NCBI GenBank assembly: GCA_001898335.1
Contig: MKTS01000016.1
Location: 122,967 to 186,966 of the forward strand
Length of the DNA stretch: 64,000 nt
From: Mucilaginibacter sp. 44-25
Lineage (GTDB): Bacteria > Bacteroidota > Bacteroidia > Sphingobacteriales > Sphingobacteriaceae
Direction: 5' to 3'
The position numbers and the translations under genes were made by a program. The notes under the pieces were generated by a model, which saw only the letters and a program-made list of their open reading frames with translations, made no database searches and was not told where the DNA came from. Every line of letters begins with the position of its first letter. Position 1 is the stretch's first letter. Shown piece after piece: positions 42,849-52,365 of the stretch.

Positions 42849-43148
42849 ATGGATCAGGTAGAAGTATTTAAGGCGCTTTCCAACAAAACCCGTTTGCAGA
42901 TCTTGAGCTGGCTCAAAGATCCGGAAGTACATTTCCCCGCACAGGCGCTAAATGGTTATGCCAATGGCGTATGCGTAGGCCAGATACATGCCAAAAGCGG
43001 CCTTACCCAATCTACCGTATCCGAATACCTTTCCAGCCTGCAGCGCGCGGGCCTCATCTCCTCTACACGGGTAGGGCAATGGACCTATTACAAACGTAAC
43101 GAGGAAGCCTTTAAGGCACTGAGCAAATTAATTGAAGCAGATATCTAA
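42849..43148 (+). CDS. ArsR-family transcriptional regulator
   Basis: 99 aa winged helix. FKALSNKTRLQILSWL begins the fold, and the recognition helix is SGLTQSTVSEYLSSLQRAGL. Cys residues (C42 region) could be sensory. It is followed by an OYE-family gene 10 bases later, so it probably controls that enzyme. The operator is not identified; the promoter overlaps the start. Confidence 0.9.
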   Translation: MDQVEVFKALSNKTRLQILSWLKDPEVHFPAQALNGYANGVCVGQIHAKSGLTQSTVSEYLSSLQRAGLISSTRVGQWTYYKRNEEAFKALSKLIEADI

Positions 43149-43158
43149 TTATATACTT

Positions 43159-44265
43159 ATGAATACCGACAGTTTATTCAGGCCTTTCAGCCTAAAATCA
43201 TTAAATATTAAAAACCGCATTGTAATGGCGCCCATGACGCGGTCATTCTCGCCAAACGGCGTGCCTACGTCTGATGTGGCCTTGTATTACCGCAAACGCG
43301 CCGAAGGCGAAGTAGGTTTGATACTATCAGAAGGTACCGTGATCAACAGGCCGTCATCATCTAACGATGCCAACGTACCGCATTTTTACGGAACGGAAGC
43401 CTTAGCAGGATGGCAGCAGGTAATTAATAACGTACACGAGGCCGGCGGCGCTATGGGCCCTCAAATATGGCACATGGGTGTGATGGACAACCATGCTTCT
43501 GGCTGGGTGCCTCCCGTACCTTTCGAAGGCCCTTCAGGCATTAACCGCCCCGGCAACAACAACGGCAAAACCATGACCGAAAGCGACATTGCCGATGTAA
43601 TAGCCGCTTTTGGCCAGGCCGCAGCCGATGCCAAACAACTGGGTTTTGATTGCGTAGAGATACACGGCGCGCATGGCTACCTTATTGACCAGTTCTTTTG
43701 GGAAGGCACCAACCTGCGTACGGATAGCTATGGCGGTAAAACCTTACCTGAGCGCAGCCGCTTTGCCATAGAGGTAATTAAAGAGGTACGTAAACGTGTT
43801 GGGGATGATTTTGCCGTAATTATACGCCTCTCTCAATTTAAACCAGCCGCCTATGATAATAAGCTGGCCGCAACGCCACAGGAAATGGAAGCCTGGCTTA
43901 CCCCGCTTGCCGATGCCGGTATTGATATTTTCCACTGCTCGCAGCGCCGTTTCTGGGAACCTGAGTTTAACGATAGCGACCTTAACTTTGCCGGCTGGGC
44001 CAAAAAGCTTACCGGCAAGGCCACCATTACGGTAGGTTCGGTTGGCTTGTCGGGCGATTTCTTTGGCGCTTTTGCCGGCGAAAGCTCACAGGCCAGTTCT
44101 TTGGACGAACTGCTGAGAAGGTATGACCGCGGCGATTTTGATTTGGTAGCGGTGGGCCGCCCGCTGTTATCAGACCCGCAATGGACCAAAAAGGTACACC
44201 AGGGCCACAACGAGCAACTCAAGGGATTTAGCCCGGCGGCGCTTGGCCAGTTGGTAATGGAATAA
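43159..44265 (+). CDS. Old-yellow-enzyme family NADH:flavin oxidoreductase
   Basis: 368 aa FMN enzyme from ATG 43159; an in-frame Met nine codons earlier overlaps arsR. TIM-barrel markers are IVMAPMTRSFSP, GLILSEGTVI, QIWHMGV, CVEIHGAHGYLIDQFFW and LVAVGRPLLSDP. It reduces activated C=C or nitro compounds with NAD(P)H. Paired with an ArsR regulator, suggesting electrophile or oxidative-stress response. Confidence 0.92.
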   Translation: MNTDSLFRPFSLKSLNIKNRIVMAPMTRSFSPNGVPTSDVALYYRKRAEGEVGLILSEGTVINRPSSSNDANVPHFYGTEALAGWQQVINNVHEAGGAMGPQIWHMGVMDNHASGWVPPVPFEGPSGINRPGNNNGKTMTESDIADVIAAFGQAAADAKQLGFDCVEIHGAHGYLIDQFFWEGTNLRTDSYGGKTLPERSRFAIEVIKEVRKRVGDDFAVIIRLSQFKPAAYDNKLAATPQEMEAWLTPLADAGIDIFHCSQRRFWEPEFNDSDLNFAGWAKKLTGKATITVGSVGLSGDFFGAFAGESSQASSLDELLRRYDRGDFDLVAVGRPLLSDPQWTKKVHQGHNEQLKGFSPAALGQLVME

Positions 44266-44270
44266 TAACA

Positions 44271-44302
44271 AGAACGGCTCCTTTATCGGAGCCGTTCTTG
44301 TT
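44271..44302 (+). terminator. Terminator of the arsR-OYE operon
   Basis: CAAGAACGGCTCC/GGAGCCGTTCTTG forms a 13-bp stem with a 6-base loop, followed by TTT. Confidence 0.9.
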
Positions 44303-44379
44303 TAACCGCATCATCATATTTAAAGCTTTATAGTTAACTTGCCTTAAGTTTTTAGCCCATAAACTGCTAAAGAATAGTC

Positions 44380-45156
44380 ATGAGCAACATACTGCATATT
44401 TTAAACGGCGACGCTACCCTGTACGGCTTTGAAAGTACCGGCATTGATGGTGATATACTCATTTGGCGAGAGGTACTGTCTGAAGGGCCTTTGATGGAGC
44501 GTATAGGCACTGCCGCGTTCTGGAAGCAAAGGGAAGAATGGATAACATCAGCCTTTGATGAAAAACCCGAAGGTTACGAGGAGAAAGTGATACGGCCGCT
44601 TGAAAAACTCAATGGCCCTTATACCGAACTTAACCTGTGGTTTGAGTTTGACCTGCACTGCCAGGTGAACATGCTGGGCGTGCTCATGCTACTATCGCAA
44701 CAGACCAACCTTAATGAGCGTGCGGTTTATCTCATCTGCCCCGATAGCTACCCCGATAAACCCGATTTCAGAGGGATGGGCGAGCTTACCGGCAACGAAC
44801 TGGAATACCTGTATGATAACATCCGCGTGCAACTAAGCGATTACGATATTGAACTGGCTACCGAGGCCTGGGATATTTATTTGATGCAGGATGCGAAGGC
44901 CTTAGCGGACTGGCTGACCAAAGAGCGGTTCTGGGCGAATATGACCGTGTTAAAACCGGCACTGGAAGCCCAACTAAAACGCCTGCAAACCAACAGCAAA
45001 GGGCATAATTATATTGAGCAAAGGTTACTGGATATTTACAAGAGTGGCATAACCGACCGGCAGCTCATCCACAAGGAGTTCTGGAAAACTGAACCCATCT
45101 ACGGCATGGGCGACGCGGAACTGAATACTTACCTGGATAAGCTGAATATCGCTTAA
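44380..45156 (+). CDS. DUF1835 domain-containing protein
   Basis: 258 aa. The N-terminal HILNGDATLYGFESTGIDGDILIWREVLSEGP is the DUF1835 hallmark; this domain has no known activity. The C-terminal half (KPALEAQLKRLQ...ERLLDIYKSGI) is like DUF3658. Convergent with the LprI-like gene, with a 4-base stop overlap. Confidence 0.8.
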   Translation: MSNILHILNGDATLYGFESTGIDGDILIWREVLSEGPLMERIGTAAFWKQREEWITSAFDEKPEGYEEKVIRPLEKLNGPYTELNLWFEFDLHCQVNMLGVLMLLSQQTNLNERAVYLICPDSYPDKPDFRGMGELTGNELEYLYDNIRVQLSDYDIELATEAWDIYLMQDAKALADWLTKERFWANMTVLKPALEAQLKRLQTNSKGHNYIEQRLLDIYKSGITDRQLIHKEFWKTEPIYGMGDAELNTYLDKLNIA

Positions 45157-45530
45157 TGGTCTGTTTCCTCGTACAGGTCTTTTAACTGTTTGATACGGGC
45201 TTGGGTGCTTTGCGTTTTAGAATTATAAACCGCCAATGGAGCCATTGAGCCCCCCTCGTACAGTAAAGCGTATATTTTTGCTTCCTCGTCCCTGAAAGCT
45301 ACCCACTTGCGCTGCGATAAGGTGAGAGCTGTTTTTAGTTCGGGTGCTAACCGGCCCATTAAGGTTTTGTAGAGTGTATTTAACTCCTTATCCGCAGCGT
45401 TGAATTGCTTCTGCGCGCAAAGGTTCATTTCCAATTGCGTTTTGGCATTAGAGCAATCAACCGACTGGGCATGCAGGGTGCCGGTGAACAGTACAGCCAC
45501 TATAAACGGCAGAAGTAGTTTGCGAAACAT
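45153..45530 (-). CDS. LprI/DUF1311-family secreted protein
   Basis: 125 aa from ATG 45530, where the signal peptide MFRKLLLPF...LHAQ starts. The mature part DCSNAKTQLEMNLCAQKQFNAADKELNTLY and the LSQRKWVAFRDEEA stretch match the lysozyme-inhibitor LprI N-terminal family, with paired Cys for a disulfide. Periplasmic; the real target is unknown. Confidence 0.85.
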   Translation of the reverse strand: MFRKLLLPFIVAVLFTGTLHAQSVDCSNAKTQLEMNLCAQKQFNAADKELNTLYKTLMGRLAPELKTALTLSQRKWVAFRDEEAKIYALLYEGGSMAPLAVYNSKTQSTQARIKQLKDLYEETDH

Positions 45531-45540
45531 TTTTACGGGT

Positions 45541-45795
45541 TTACAAAGCATTGATGGAGCGTATTATTTCTTCCAGTAAACGCAAATCCTCCGTAAGATA
45601 CTTTCGTACAATAAACTTCGCGCCGCTTGAATATTCTTTTACAAAAAGCTCACCTTGCATAGTCTCCGGGTAAAGCTCATCCCGATAGTATATAGGTACA
45701 CCTGCTTTCAGCATTTGCTCCGCTCCCCATCCGGCACCTTCATCTATTACCTTTTGTATAGGATCATTTTCATATAGCTCATCGAGGGTTATCAT
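45541..45795 (-). CDS. Hypothetical 84-aa protein
   Basis: Soluble acidic protein with no recognised domain. It reads like a small alpha/beta protein (IYYRDELYPETMQGELFVKEYSSGAKFIVRKY). It sits between the LprI-like gene and the E1 fusion gene with gaps of 10-12 bases, so it is probably cotranscribed with them. No function is suggested. Confidence 0.6.
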   Translation of the reverse strand: MITLDELYENDPIQKVIDEGAGWGAEQMLKAGVPIYYRDELYPETMQGELFVKEYSSGAKFIVRKYLTEDLRLLEEIIRSINAL

Positions 45796-45807
45796 GTTTG
45801 AAGATAC

Positions 45808-47784
45808 TTAAAATTTCAATAACTTATCCATCATTTCTTCCAAACGGGCTTTAGCCAGGAACTGGTCTTCCAGGGCTTTGTTCATCGGGATGGCGGTATC
45901 CAGGCTGGCGCAGCGCATTACCGGGCCATCAAGGTACTGGAAACAGTGCTCGCCTATATAGGCGGCTATTTCGCCGCCAAAACCGCTGGTGAGCGTATCC
46001 TCATGCAGCACCAATACCTTTGATGTTTTCTTTACCGTTTTTTCAACGGCTTCTTTATCCCATGGTTGCAGGCTGCGCAGGTCGAGTATCTCTATGGACT
46101 GGTCGGGGTGGTTATCGGCATATTCCATGGCCCAGTGTACGCCGAGGCCATAGGTGATAATACTGGCTTTGGTACCCTTGCGTACGATATTGGCCTTCCC
46201 TATCTCCACGTAATAGTCCTCATCAGGCACTATGCCGTTAATACTGCGGTAGAGTAGTTTATGCTCAAAGTACATTACCGGGTTAGGGTCATTGATGGCG
46301 GCCATCAGCAAGCCTTTGGCGTCATCAGGGAAAGCGGGATAAACCACTTTTAGTCCTGGGGTTTTAGTAAACCAGGCCTCATTACTCTGCGAGTGGAAAG
46401 GCCCCGCGCCTGTGCCCGCGCCTGCCGGCATGCGGATAACCGTATCTACCGTTTGCCCCCAGCGATAATAGGTTTTAGCCAGGTTGTTCACTATTTGGTT
46501 AAAACCGCAGCTCACAAAATCGGCAAACTGCATTTCTACCACCGACTTGTAGCCGTTAATAGACAGCCCCATGGCCGTACCCACAATACCCGATTCGCAT
46601 ATTGGCGTATTGCGTACCCTATCCTTGCCAAACTCTTCTACAAAGCCCTGGGTGATTTTAAAGGCGCCGCCATATTCGGCTATATCCTGCCCCATTAATA
46701 CCAGGTTGGGGTGCGCCTGCATGCTTAAGCGCAGGGCATCGCTAATGGCATCAATGTATCGTTTCTCCGTAAAGGATTCGGCGGGCAGGTGGCGCGGTGG
46801 GTTAAACAGGCGATACATACTTTGCACCTCTGTTTGCTCATGGGGTATAATATCCGGTTCGTTAAATACTTTCTCTACCTCGTTATCAATCAACGTGGTA
46901 AACTCTTTACGCAGGAAAGGCACCCACTCGGGCCGCAATACTTTCTCATCCAGCAAAAACTTCTCGAAGCAATCTACCGGGTCGCGCTGTTTCCACTCAT
47001 CAAACAAATGCTGGGGTACATATTTAGTACCCGATGCTTCCTCGTGGCCCCGCATCCTAAAGGTCATGCACTCCAGCAGCACCGGGCGCGGGTGTTCGCG
47101 TATTTCTTTGGCCAGTTCATTAACGGTATGGTAAACCTCCAAAATATTATTTCCGTCTATCCGGCGCCCTTCCATGCCATAGCCTATGGCTTTATCGGCA
47201 AGGGTGGCACAGCGGTACTGCTCATTGGTTGGAGTTGACAGGCCGTAGCCGTTATTTTCTATCAAAAAGATCACCGGCAGGTTCCAAACAGCGGCAATAT
47301 TAAGCGCCTCGTGGAAATCTCCTTCGCTGGTAGCGCCTTCGCCGGTAAATACCAGCGTTACCTTTTTATCTTTCTTTAACTTATCGGCAAGGGCTATACC
47401 ATCGGCCAGGGCCATCTGGGGGCCCAGGTGCGATATCATCCCAATGATCTTATACTCTTGTGTTCCGAAATGAAAGGAGCGGTCGCGCCCGCGGGTAAAG
47501 CCCGACGCCTTGCCCTGCCACTGCCCCATTAAACGGGAAATGGGGATATCGCGTGAGGTAAATACCCCTAAATTGCGATGCATAGGCAGTATATATTCAT
47601 CGTTATTAAGCGCAAGCGTACTGCCTACGGCAATAGCTTCCTGCCCTATGCCCGAAAACCATTTGCCGATACGCCCCTGCCGCAACAGTATCAGCATTTT
47701 TTCTTCAACCAGCCGGGGCAATAACAGTTTCTTATAAAACGTTATCAAACCGTTGTCGTCGATATTTTTCCGGTCAAAAATCAT
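45808..47784 (-). CDS. 2-oxoacid dehydrogenase E1, fused alpha and beta subunits
   Basis: 658 aa. The alpha part (about 1-320) has the TPP motif GEGATSEGDFHEALN...IENNGYGLSTP and the phosphorylation-loop region FHFGTQEYK. The beta part (about 340-658) has GQDIAEYGGAFKITQGF, MPAGAGTGAGPFHSQS and ILDLRSLQPWDKEAV. Bacteroidota use such fusions for branched-chain 2-oxoacid or related substrates. It would need E2 and E3 from elsewhere; neither is here. Confidence 0.9.
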   Translation of the reverse strand: MIFDRKNIDDNGLITFYKKLLLPRLVEEKMLILLRQGRIGKWFSGIGQEAIAVGSTLALNNDEYILPMHRNLGVFTSRDIPISRLMGQWQGKASGFTRGRDRSFHFGTQEYKIIGMISHLGPQMALADGIALADKLKKDKKVTLVFTGEGATSEGDFHEALNIAAVWNLPVIFLIENNGYGLSTPTNEQYRCATLADKAIGYGMEGRRIDGNNILEVYHTVNELAKEIREHPRPVLLECMTFRMRGHEEASGTKYVPQHLFDEWKQRDPVDCFEKFLLDEKVLRPEWVPFLRKEFTTLIDNEVEKVFNEPDIIPHEQTEVQSMYRLFNPPRHLPAESFTEKRYIDAISDALRLSMQAHPNLVLMGQDIAEYGGAFKITQGFVEEFGKDRVRNTPICESGIVGTAMGLSINGYKSVVEMQFADFVSCGFNQIVNNLAKTYYRWGQTVDTVIRMPAGAGTGAGPFHSQSNEAWFTKTPGLKVVYPAFPDDAKGLLMAAINDPNPVMYFEHKLLYRSINGIVPDEDYYVEIGKANIVRKGTKASIITYGLGVHWAMEYADNHPDQSIEILDLRSLQPWDKEAVEKTVKKTSKVLVLHEDTLTSGFGGEIAAYIGEHCFQYLDGPVMRCASLDTAIPMNKALEDQFLAKARLEEMMDKLLKF

Positions 47785-47815
47785 TACGTAAAGCTAAGAA
47801 GTTTTTAAAACTTTG

Positions 47816-47823
47816 TATGTTTG
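47816..47823 (+). promoter_or_regulatory. -7 element upstream of the DUF4198-like gene
   Basis: TATGTTTG, 19 bases before ATG 47843, in the divergent spacer with the E1 fusion gene. Confidence 0.5.
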
Positions 47824-47842
47824 AACATTCCACTATTCCGCT

Positions 47843-48691
47843 ATGAAGCATTTGTACCTCAGAATTGCCTTATTGTTCGTTTTTTTTGTGTTGATGGCCT
47901 TTGTACCCGACCATTTCCTGATGCCCGAACATTTCTTCCTGAAAAAAGGCGATACACTGAGCCTGCACCTGCTGCTGGGCGAAAACCTGAGCAAGGACAG
48001 CGAGGTTCCTTATGCCCCAAAGCAAACCACTAAACTTATGGTTTACGAAGGTAAGAAAACAACCGACCTTTCTAAAACCATTAAGAATAACGCGGTACCC
48101 TTGCTAAGCTACCGTACCGAAAATACCGGCCTGGTATTGGTATCGCTCAACAACAACGAAATAAACGAGATACCGCGCGAAGATTTCATGACCTTTTTAA
48201 CCGAGCAGGGGTATGACAATATTGCCGAAAAGCTAAAAAACAGTAACGCGTTAAATTTCACCGAGAAATATAACCGCTACCTTAAAACGCTGGTTACCGT
48301 TGGCGAAGGTGGGGGCAATGATTACAACAAAACGGTTGGCGACGATTTTGAGATCACTCTAAAAAAGAACCCATACAAACTTAATTACGGCGAAGACCTA
48401 ACTGCTACAGTTACCTTTAAGGGCAAACCGTATGAGGGACCGGTTTGGCTGTACATTAAAACCGCATCGGGCAATGTATACCCGCAACAGCTTTCAAGCG
48501 ATGCTTCGGGCCGTATTTACGCAAATATCAGCCGTGAGGGAATTTACATGATACGCGCAACTAAGTTTGAGGCCTCAAAGGGTAAAGATGCCGATTACGA
48601 ATCATGGGTGGCCAGCTACATTTTCTCGTTCAGGAACCACGACGACGAGCCGAATACTTATAAGGAATTTGGTTTTGGTGACAAGCACTAA
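47843..48691 (+). CDS. DUF4198-like exported protein
   Basis: 282 aa. One N-terminal hydrophobic segment (about 7-23) acts as signal or anchor. HDHF/FFLKKGDTLSLHLLLGENL resembles DUF4198/NikM-type periplasmic beta-domains, sometimes tied to metal uptake. The C-terminal half (about 165-275) looks like an Ig/beta-sandwich (DFEITLKKNPYKLNYGEDLTATVTF). Convergent with the next gene after 1 base. Function uncertain. Confidence 0.7.
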   Translation: MKHLYLRIALLFVFFVLMAFVPDHFLMPEHFFLKKGDTLSLHLLLGENLSKDSEVPYAPKQTTKLMVYEGKKTTDLSKTIKNNAVPLLSYRTENTGLVLVSLNNNEINEIPREDFMTFLTEQGYDNIAEKLKNSNALNFTEKYNRYLKTLVTVGEGGGNDYNKTVGDDFEITLKKNPYKLNYGEDLTATVTFKGKPYEGPVWLYIKTASGNVYPQQLSSDASGRIYANISREGIYMIRATKFEASKGKDADYESWVASYIFSFRNHDDEPNTYKEFGFGDKH

Positions 48692-48692
48692 A

Positions 48693-49241
48693 CTACCCCA
48701 GGAGGTGCAGTTGCGAAAGGTCAAACTTGGGGCTTAGGGTGTAGCGCAATTGTACCAGCCCTGTATCATAGGTCTTGCTATCCAGCAGGGTGAGGTCTAC
48801 CCTTTGCTTTATACCATTAAACAGTGGCTTACCCCCACCCAATACTACAGGGTGTACAGCCAGCAGCATTTCGGTAACCAGGCGCCTGTTCATCATTTCA
48901 GTGATCAGTTCGGCGCCACCAAACAGCCATATATCGCCGCCGGGCACGTTGAGCACTTCATTTACTACTGCATCAAATTCTGCTTTGCTAACTACCTGTA
49001 TATTTTCGCCCGCCAGTGGAGTAACCGTATCTGAGAATACATAAATGTTAGGTACGGGGAACAAGTTAATATCCGCGCGTATCACCTCAAAACTTTTACG
49101 GCCTATAAACATGGTATCGGTATGGCTGTAAAAAGCCTCCATACCATAGTCCTGATCGTTAAAACACCAGTCGTACTCCCCTTTAGGGCTTTCAATAAAA
49201 CCATCCAGGCTTACAGCCAGATTCATGATCACTTTGCGCAT
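48693..49241 (-). CDS. Dihydrofolate reductase/RibD C-domain family protein
   Basis: 182 aa NADPH-binding protein: VIMNLAVSLDGFIESPKGEYDW, DTMFIGRKSFEV, and GGDIWLFGGAELITEMMNRRLV. Family includes RibD reductases and stand-alone DHFR-like enzymes; the exact substrate is unknown. Not the canonical folate DHFR. It is 12 bases downstream of the LutB-like gene, so may be cotranscribed with it. Confidence 0.85.
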   Translation of the reverse strand: MRKVIMNLAVSLDGFIESPKGEYDWCFNDQDYGMEAFYSHTDTMFIGRKSFEVIRADINLFPVPNIYVFSDTVTPLAGENIQVVSKAEFDAVVNEVLNVPGGDIWLFGGAELITEMMNRRLVTEMLLAVHPVVLGGGKPLFNGIKQRVDLTLLDSKTYDTGLVQLRYTLSPKFDLSQLHLLG

Positions 49242-49253
49242 GTTAAATCAGGT

Positions 49254-50636
49254 TTATTCTGACCGGTGGCCTTCTTTCCATAACTGGCTGAACGATTTTT
49301 CGGCAACCTTAGGCATTTCCTTATAATGGCCCCAGGTTTTCTTAAAGAAGATACGCATGAAAAGGTTTTTCATTTTGCCGCCAAAAAAATCGGTAAGGCT
49401 GCGTTTGAGCATCCCTTTGGTCCATATGGCCCAGCCCCACTTTTCCTTTAAGGGCGTAAGCCCTTCTTTTACCGCGTCGCGGCGGTTAAGCAGCAGCATT
49501 TTATGGATATCTATTTTTACCGGGCACACCTCGGTACATTTACCGCACAGGCTGGATGCATAGCTTAAATGCTTAAACTTCTCCATGCCCTGTAAATGCG
49601 GGGCAATAACGGAACCTATAGGGCCGCCATAAGTGAAATCATAGGTGTGGCCACCAATGTTCTGGAAAACCGGGCAAACATTTAAACAGGCACCACAGCG
49701 TATGCAATAAAGACCCTGTCGCTGGTCTTTTTGGGCTAAAAGGTTGGTACGGCCATTATCCAGCAGCACAACGTACATCTCCTCGGGGCCGTCGGTTTCG
49801 TGCGGCTGGCGGGGGCCGCTCAGTATGGTGTTGTATACAGTAAGGTTTTGGCCGGTGCCATGCGTGGCCAGCATAGGCCAAAAAGTATCCAGGTCTGTAA
49901 TAGAAGGGATCATTTTCTCAATACCCACTACCGCTATATGTATTTTGGGGAAGCTGGTGGTTAGCCGGGCATTACCTTCGTTCTCGCTTATGGCAATGCT
50001 GCCGGTATCAGCAATCAGGAAGTTGGCGCCGGTAATGCCTACATCGGCCTTCAGGTATTTTTCGCGTAATATTTCCCGTGCCTTTTGCGTAAGCTGCTCG
50101 GGGGTACTGTCTAAAGGGCTGCCAAATTTCTCATTAAACAGTTTGGCAATATCCTCTGTAGAAAGATGCATGGCAGGCGTTACCATGTGGTAGGGCTCCT
50201 GGCCCAACAACTGTACAATATATTCGCCCAGGTCGCTCTCCAGGGCCTCTACGCCGCTCTCCTGCAGGGCCGCGTTGAGGTGTATCTCCTCGGTAGCCAT
50301 TGATTTTGATTTGATAACCGTTTTAGCCCCGGCTCGTTCAATAATACTCAGGATCTCGCGGCGGGCCTCATCGGCATCATTGGCCCATATCACTTTGCCA
50401 CCACGTTTCAGGAAATTTGATTCAAACTCGGGCAGAAACTTGTCCAGATTTTCCATTACCCGCCATTTGATTACGTGGCCCTTCTTTTTAGAATGCTCGA
50501 GGTTGATCATCGCTTCTTTACCACGCTCAAACGCCACCCCGTATTTATCAATATTTTTGTTGATAATACGGCGATGGTCGATCTCAAACGCTTTTTGCTC
50601 GGATGCTACCAAAAATTCTTCTGCCGTGTTCCCCAT
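49254..50636 (-). CDS. LutB/LldF-family iron-sulfur protein
   Basis: 460 aa. The LUD domain comes first (KSKSMATEEIHLNAALQ, ADTGSIAISENEGNARL). Two 4Fe-4S motifs follow: CIRCGACLNVCP at about 313 and CGKCTEVCPVKI at about 364. LutB oxidises L-lactate together with LutA and LutC. Neither partner gene is near here, so they may lie elsewhere or this protein may act differently. Confidence 0.88.
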   Translation of the reverse strand: MGNTAEEFLVASEQKAFEIDHRRIINKNIDKYGVAFERGKEAMINLEHSKKKGHVIKWRVMENLDKFLPEFESNFLKRGGKVIWANDADEARREILSIIERAGAKTVIKSKSMATEEIHLNAALQESGVEALESDLGEYIVQLLGQEPYHMVTPAMHLSTEDIAKLFNEKFGSPLDSTPEQLTQKAREILREKYLKADVGITGANFLIADTGSIAISENEGNARLTTSFPKIHIAVVGIEKMIPSITDLDTFWPMLATHGTGQNLTVYNTILSGPRQPHETDGPEEMYVVLLDNGRTNLLAQKDQRQGLYCIRCGACLNVCPVFQNIGGHTYDFTYGGPIGSVIAPHLQGMEKFKHLSYASSLCGKCTEVCPVKIDIHKMLLLNRRDAVKEGLTPLKEKWGWAIWTKGMLKRSLTDFFGGKMKNLFMRIFFKKTWGHYKEMPKVAEKSFSQLWKEGHRSE

Positions 50637-50708
50637 GTATGCGAAAGTAAATAAAGCTGATAAAAGTTTTACGATATCTTTAAAAATGCCACCCTTGTTA
50701 ACAACAAA

Positions 50709-50726
50709 AGCGGCCCGTGAGCCGCT
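50709..50726 (-). terminator. Terminator of the rpiB-M28 unit
   Basis: AGCGGC/GCCGCT forms a short GC-rich stem with a 6-base loop, followed on the minus strand by TTTTGTTG. Confidence 0.65.
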
Positions 50727-50755
50727 CTTATTGTTTTAAACAGGTTGAAAATATC

Positions 50756-52336
50756 TTACCGGGTGCCTTTGGCCGCGTCGGCCTTGTCTACTACCGGGCG
50801 GTTATCGCGGTTAGCCAGTTCCCAGCCGGTATAGAAAGCCAGCTGCGCACGTTTAGCCAGCAGCGGGAAGTTGATCTTACTTACTTCATCGCCGGGAGCA
50901 TGATAATCAGCATGTACACCATTAAAGTAGAAGATAATTGGCACGTTGTAACGGGCAAAGTTATAATGATCTGAACGGTAATAGAAGCGGTTAGGATCGT
51001 TCGGATCATCGTACTTATAGTCCAGTTTCATCTTGGTATAAGTGTTATTGGCCTCTTCGCCAATTTTATGCAGGTCGGAGCTCAGCATGTTTGAACCTAT
51101 CGAATACACATAGTTGGCAGAATCGGGCTTGCCGACATACTCTTCACCAACCCGGCCTATCATGTCAATGTTAAGATCGGCAATGGTATTAGCCAGCGGG
51201 AACACCGGATGATCGGTATAGTATTCAGAGCCTAACAAGCCTTTTTCCTCACCTACGTTACCCAGGAACAGCACACTGCGACGAGGGCCTTTACCATCTT
51301 TTTTAGCCTGTGAGAAAGCGCGTGCTATCTCCAGGATACCGGTAGTACCGGAACCATCATCATCGGCACCGTTGTTTACCTTATCGGTAGCGCCCGGGCG
51401 CAGGTTTAAACCGATGTGGTCATAGTGGGCCGAAAATACCAGCACTTCGTCTTTTAGTTTAGGATCGCTGCCGGGCATAAAGCCTAACACATCAACGGCC
51501 TTTACATCTTTGGTAGTGCTGCTGATAGTAACTGCCGCGGTACCTTTAATTACCTGCGTTTGTTTACCTGCTTTAGCAGCGGCTTTAAGGTCGGCATAGC
51601 TTTTACCGCTTGCTTTTAAGGCGGCATCAGCCACGGGGCCTGTTACCATAAATAAAGGGGCTGATGTATCTTTCTTTTCATCAGCAGTGGCTTTTTTAAT
51701 GGTAAGGCGACCTGCACCACTTGGGTTTACGCCGTTAAAGCGTGCCAGCACAGCGGTTAAGCCTTCATTTACAGCCAGTACTAACGCCGGCTTTTTCTCC
51801 ATTATTGCTTTTACAATGGCCTGGCGGGCAGGATTCATGCGGTAGCCGGTATTGGCTTCCTTGCCTGCTTCCGGTTTGTCCTCATTTATCCAAACCACCA
51901 CTTTGCCGGCAATATCGGTACCTGCCAATTCATCGGCAGTACCAAAACCTACAAATACCACCTCGTTGCTGTTTACTTTGGTTTCTGCAGAGCCCTGGTA
52001 AACAAAGTCTTTCCAGTTCATGAAACTCTGGCCGTTAAGCGTTAGCGGACTAACAGTAACCATATTTTCTACCAGCGGTACATCTAAAAAGTATGAGCCC
52101 TTTACCGGTGCCTGCAGGCCTAATTTTTTAAACTCGGCGGCAATGTAGTTAGCCGCTTTTTCGGCGCCCGGCTTGCCTGTTTCGCGGCCTTCAAACTCAT
52201 CAGAAGCCAAAATGCTCAGGTGTTTTTTAGCATCGGCAGCAGTAATAAGGCTACCGTACTTTACCGCTGTTGGGTTTTGCGCGCAGGCCGTTGCTGATAT
52301 AGCCAGGCCCGTAACCCATAGTGTCAGTTTTTTCAT
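50756..52336 (-). CDS. Secreted M28 peptidase with PA domain
   Basis: 526 aa, signal peptide 1-19 (ending ACAQ). A PA insert (about 95-255) is followed by the catalytic core: FSAHYDHIGLN (ligand H), NGADDDGSGTTG (ligand D), VGEEKGLLGS (catalytic E), LNIDMIGR (ligand D) and a late His in SDHYNFARYN. It is probably an aminopeptidase of the cell envelope. It lies 30 bases downstream of rpiB in the same direction. Confidence 0.92.
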   Translation of the reverse strand: MKKLTLWVTGLAISATACAQNPTAVKYGSLITAADAKKHLSILASDEFEGRETGKPGAEKAANYIAAEFKKLGLQAPVKGSYFLDVPLVENMVTVSPLTLNGQSFMNWKDFVYQGSAETKVNSNEVVFVGFGTADELAGTDIAGKVVVWINEDKPEAGKEANTGYRMNPARQAIVKAIMEKKPALVLAVNEGLTAVLARFNGVNPSGAGRLTIKKATADEKKDTSAPLFMVTGPVADAALKASGKSYADLKAAAKAGKQTQVIKGTAAVTISSTTKDVKAVDVLGFMPGSDPKLKDEVLVFSAHYDHIGLNLRPGATDKVNNGADDDGSGTTGILEIARAFSQAKKDGKGPRRSVLFLGNVGEEKGLLGSEYYTDHPVFPLANTIADLNIDMIGRVGEEYVGKPDSANYVYSIGSNMLSSDLHKIGEEANNTYTKMKLDYKYDDPNDPNRFYYRSDHYNFARYNVPIIFYFNGVHADYHAPGDEVSKINFPLLAKRAQLAFYTGWELANRDNRPVVDKADAAKGTR

Positions 52337-52365
52337 TTAATTTTTACTAATTGGTCAGTTTATAG

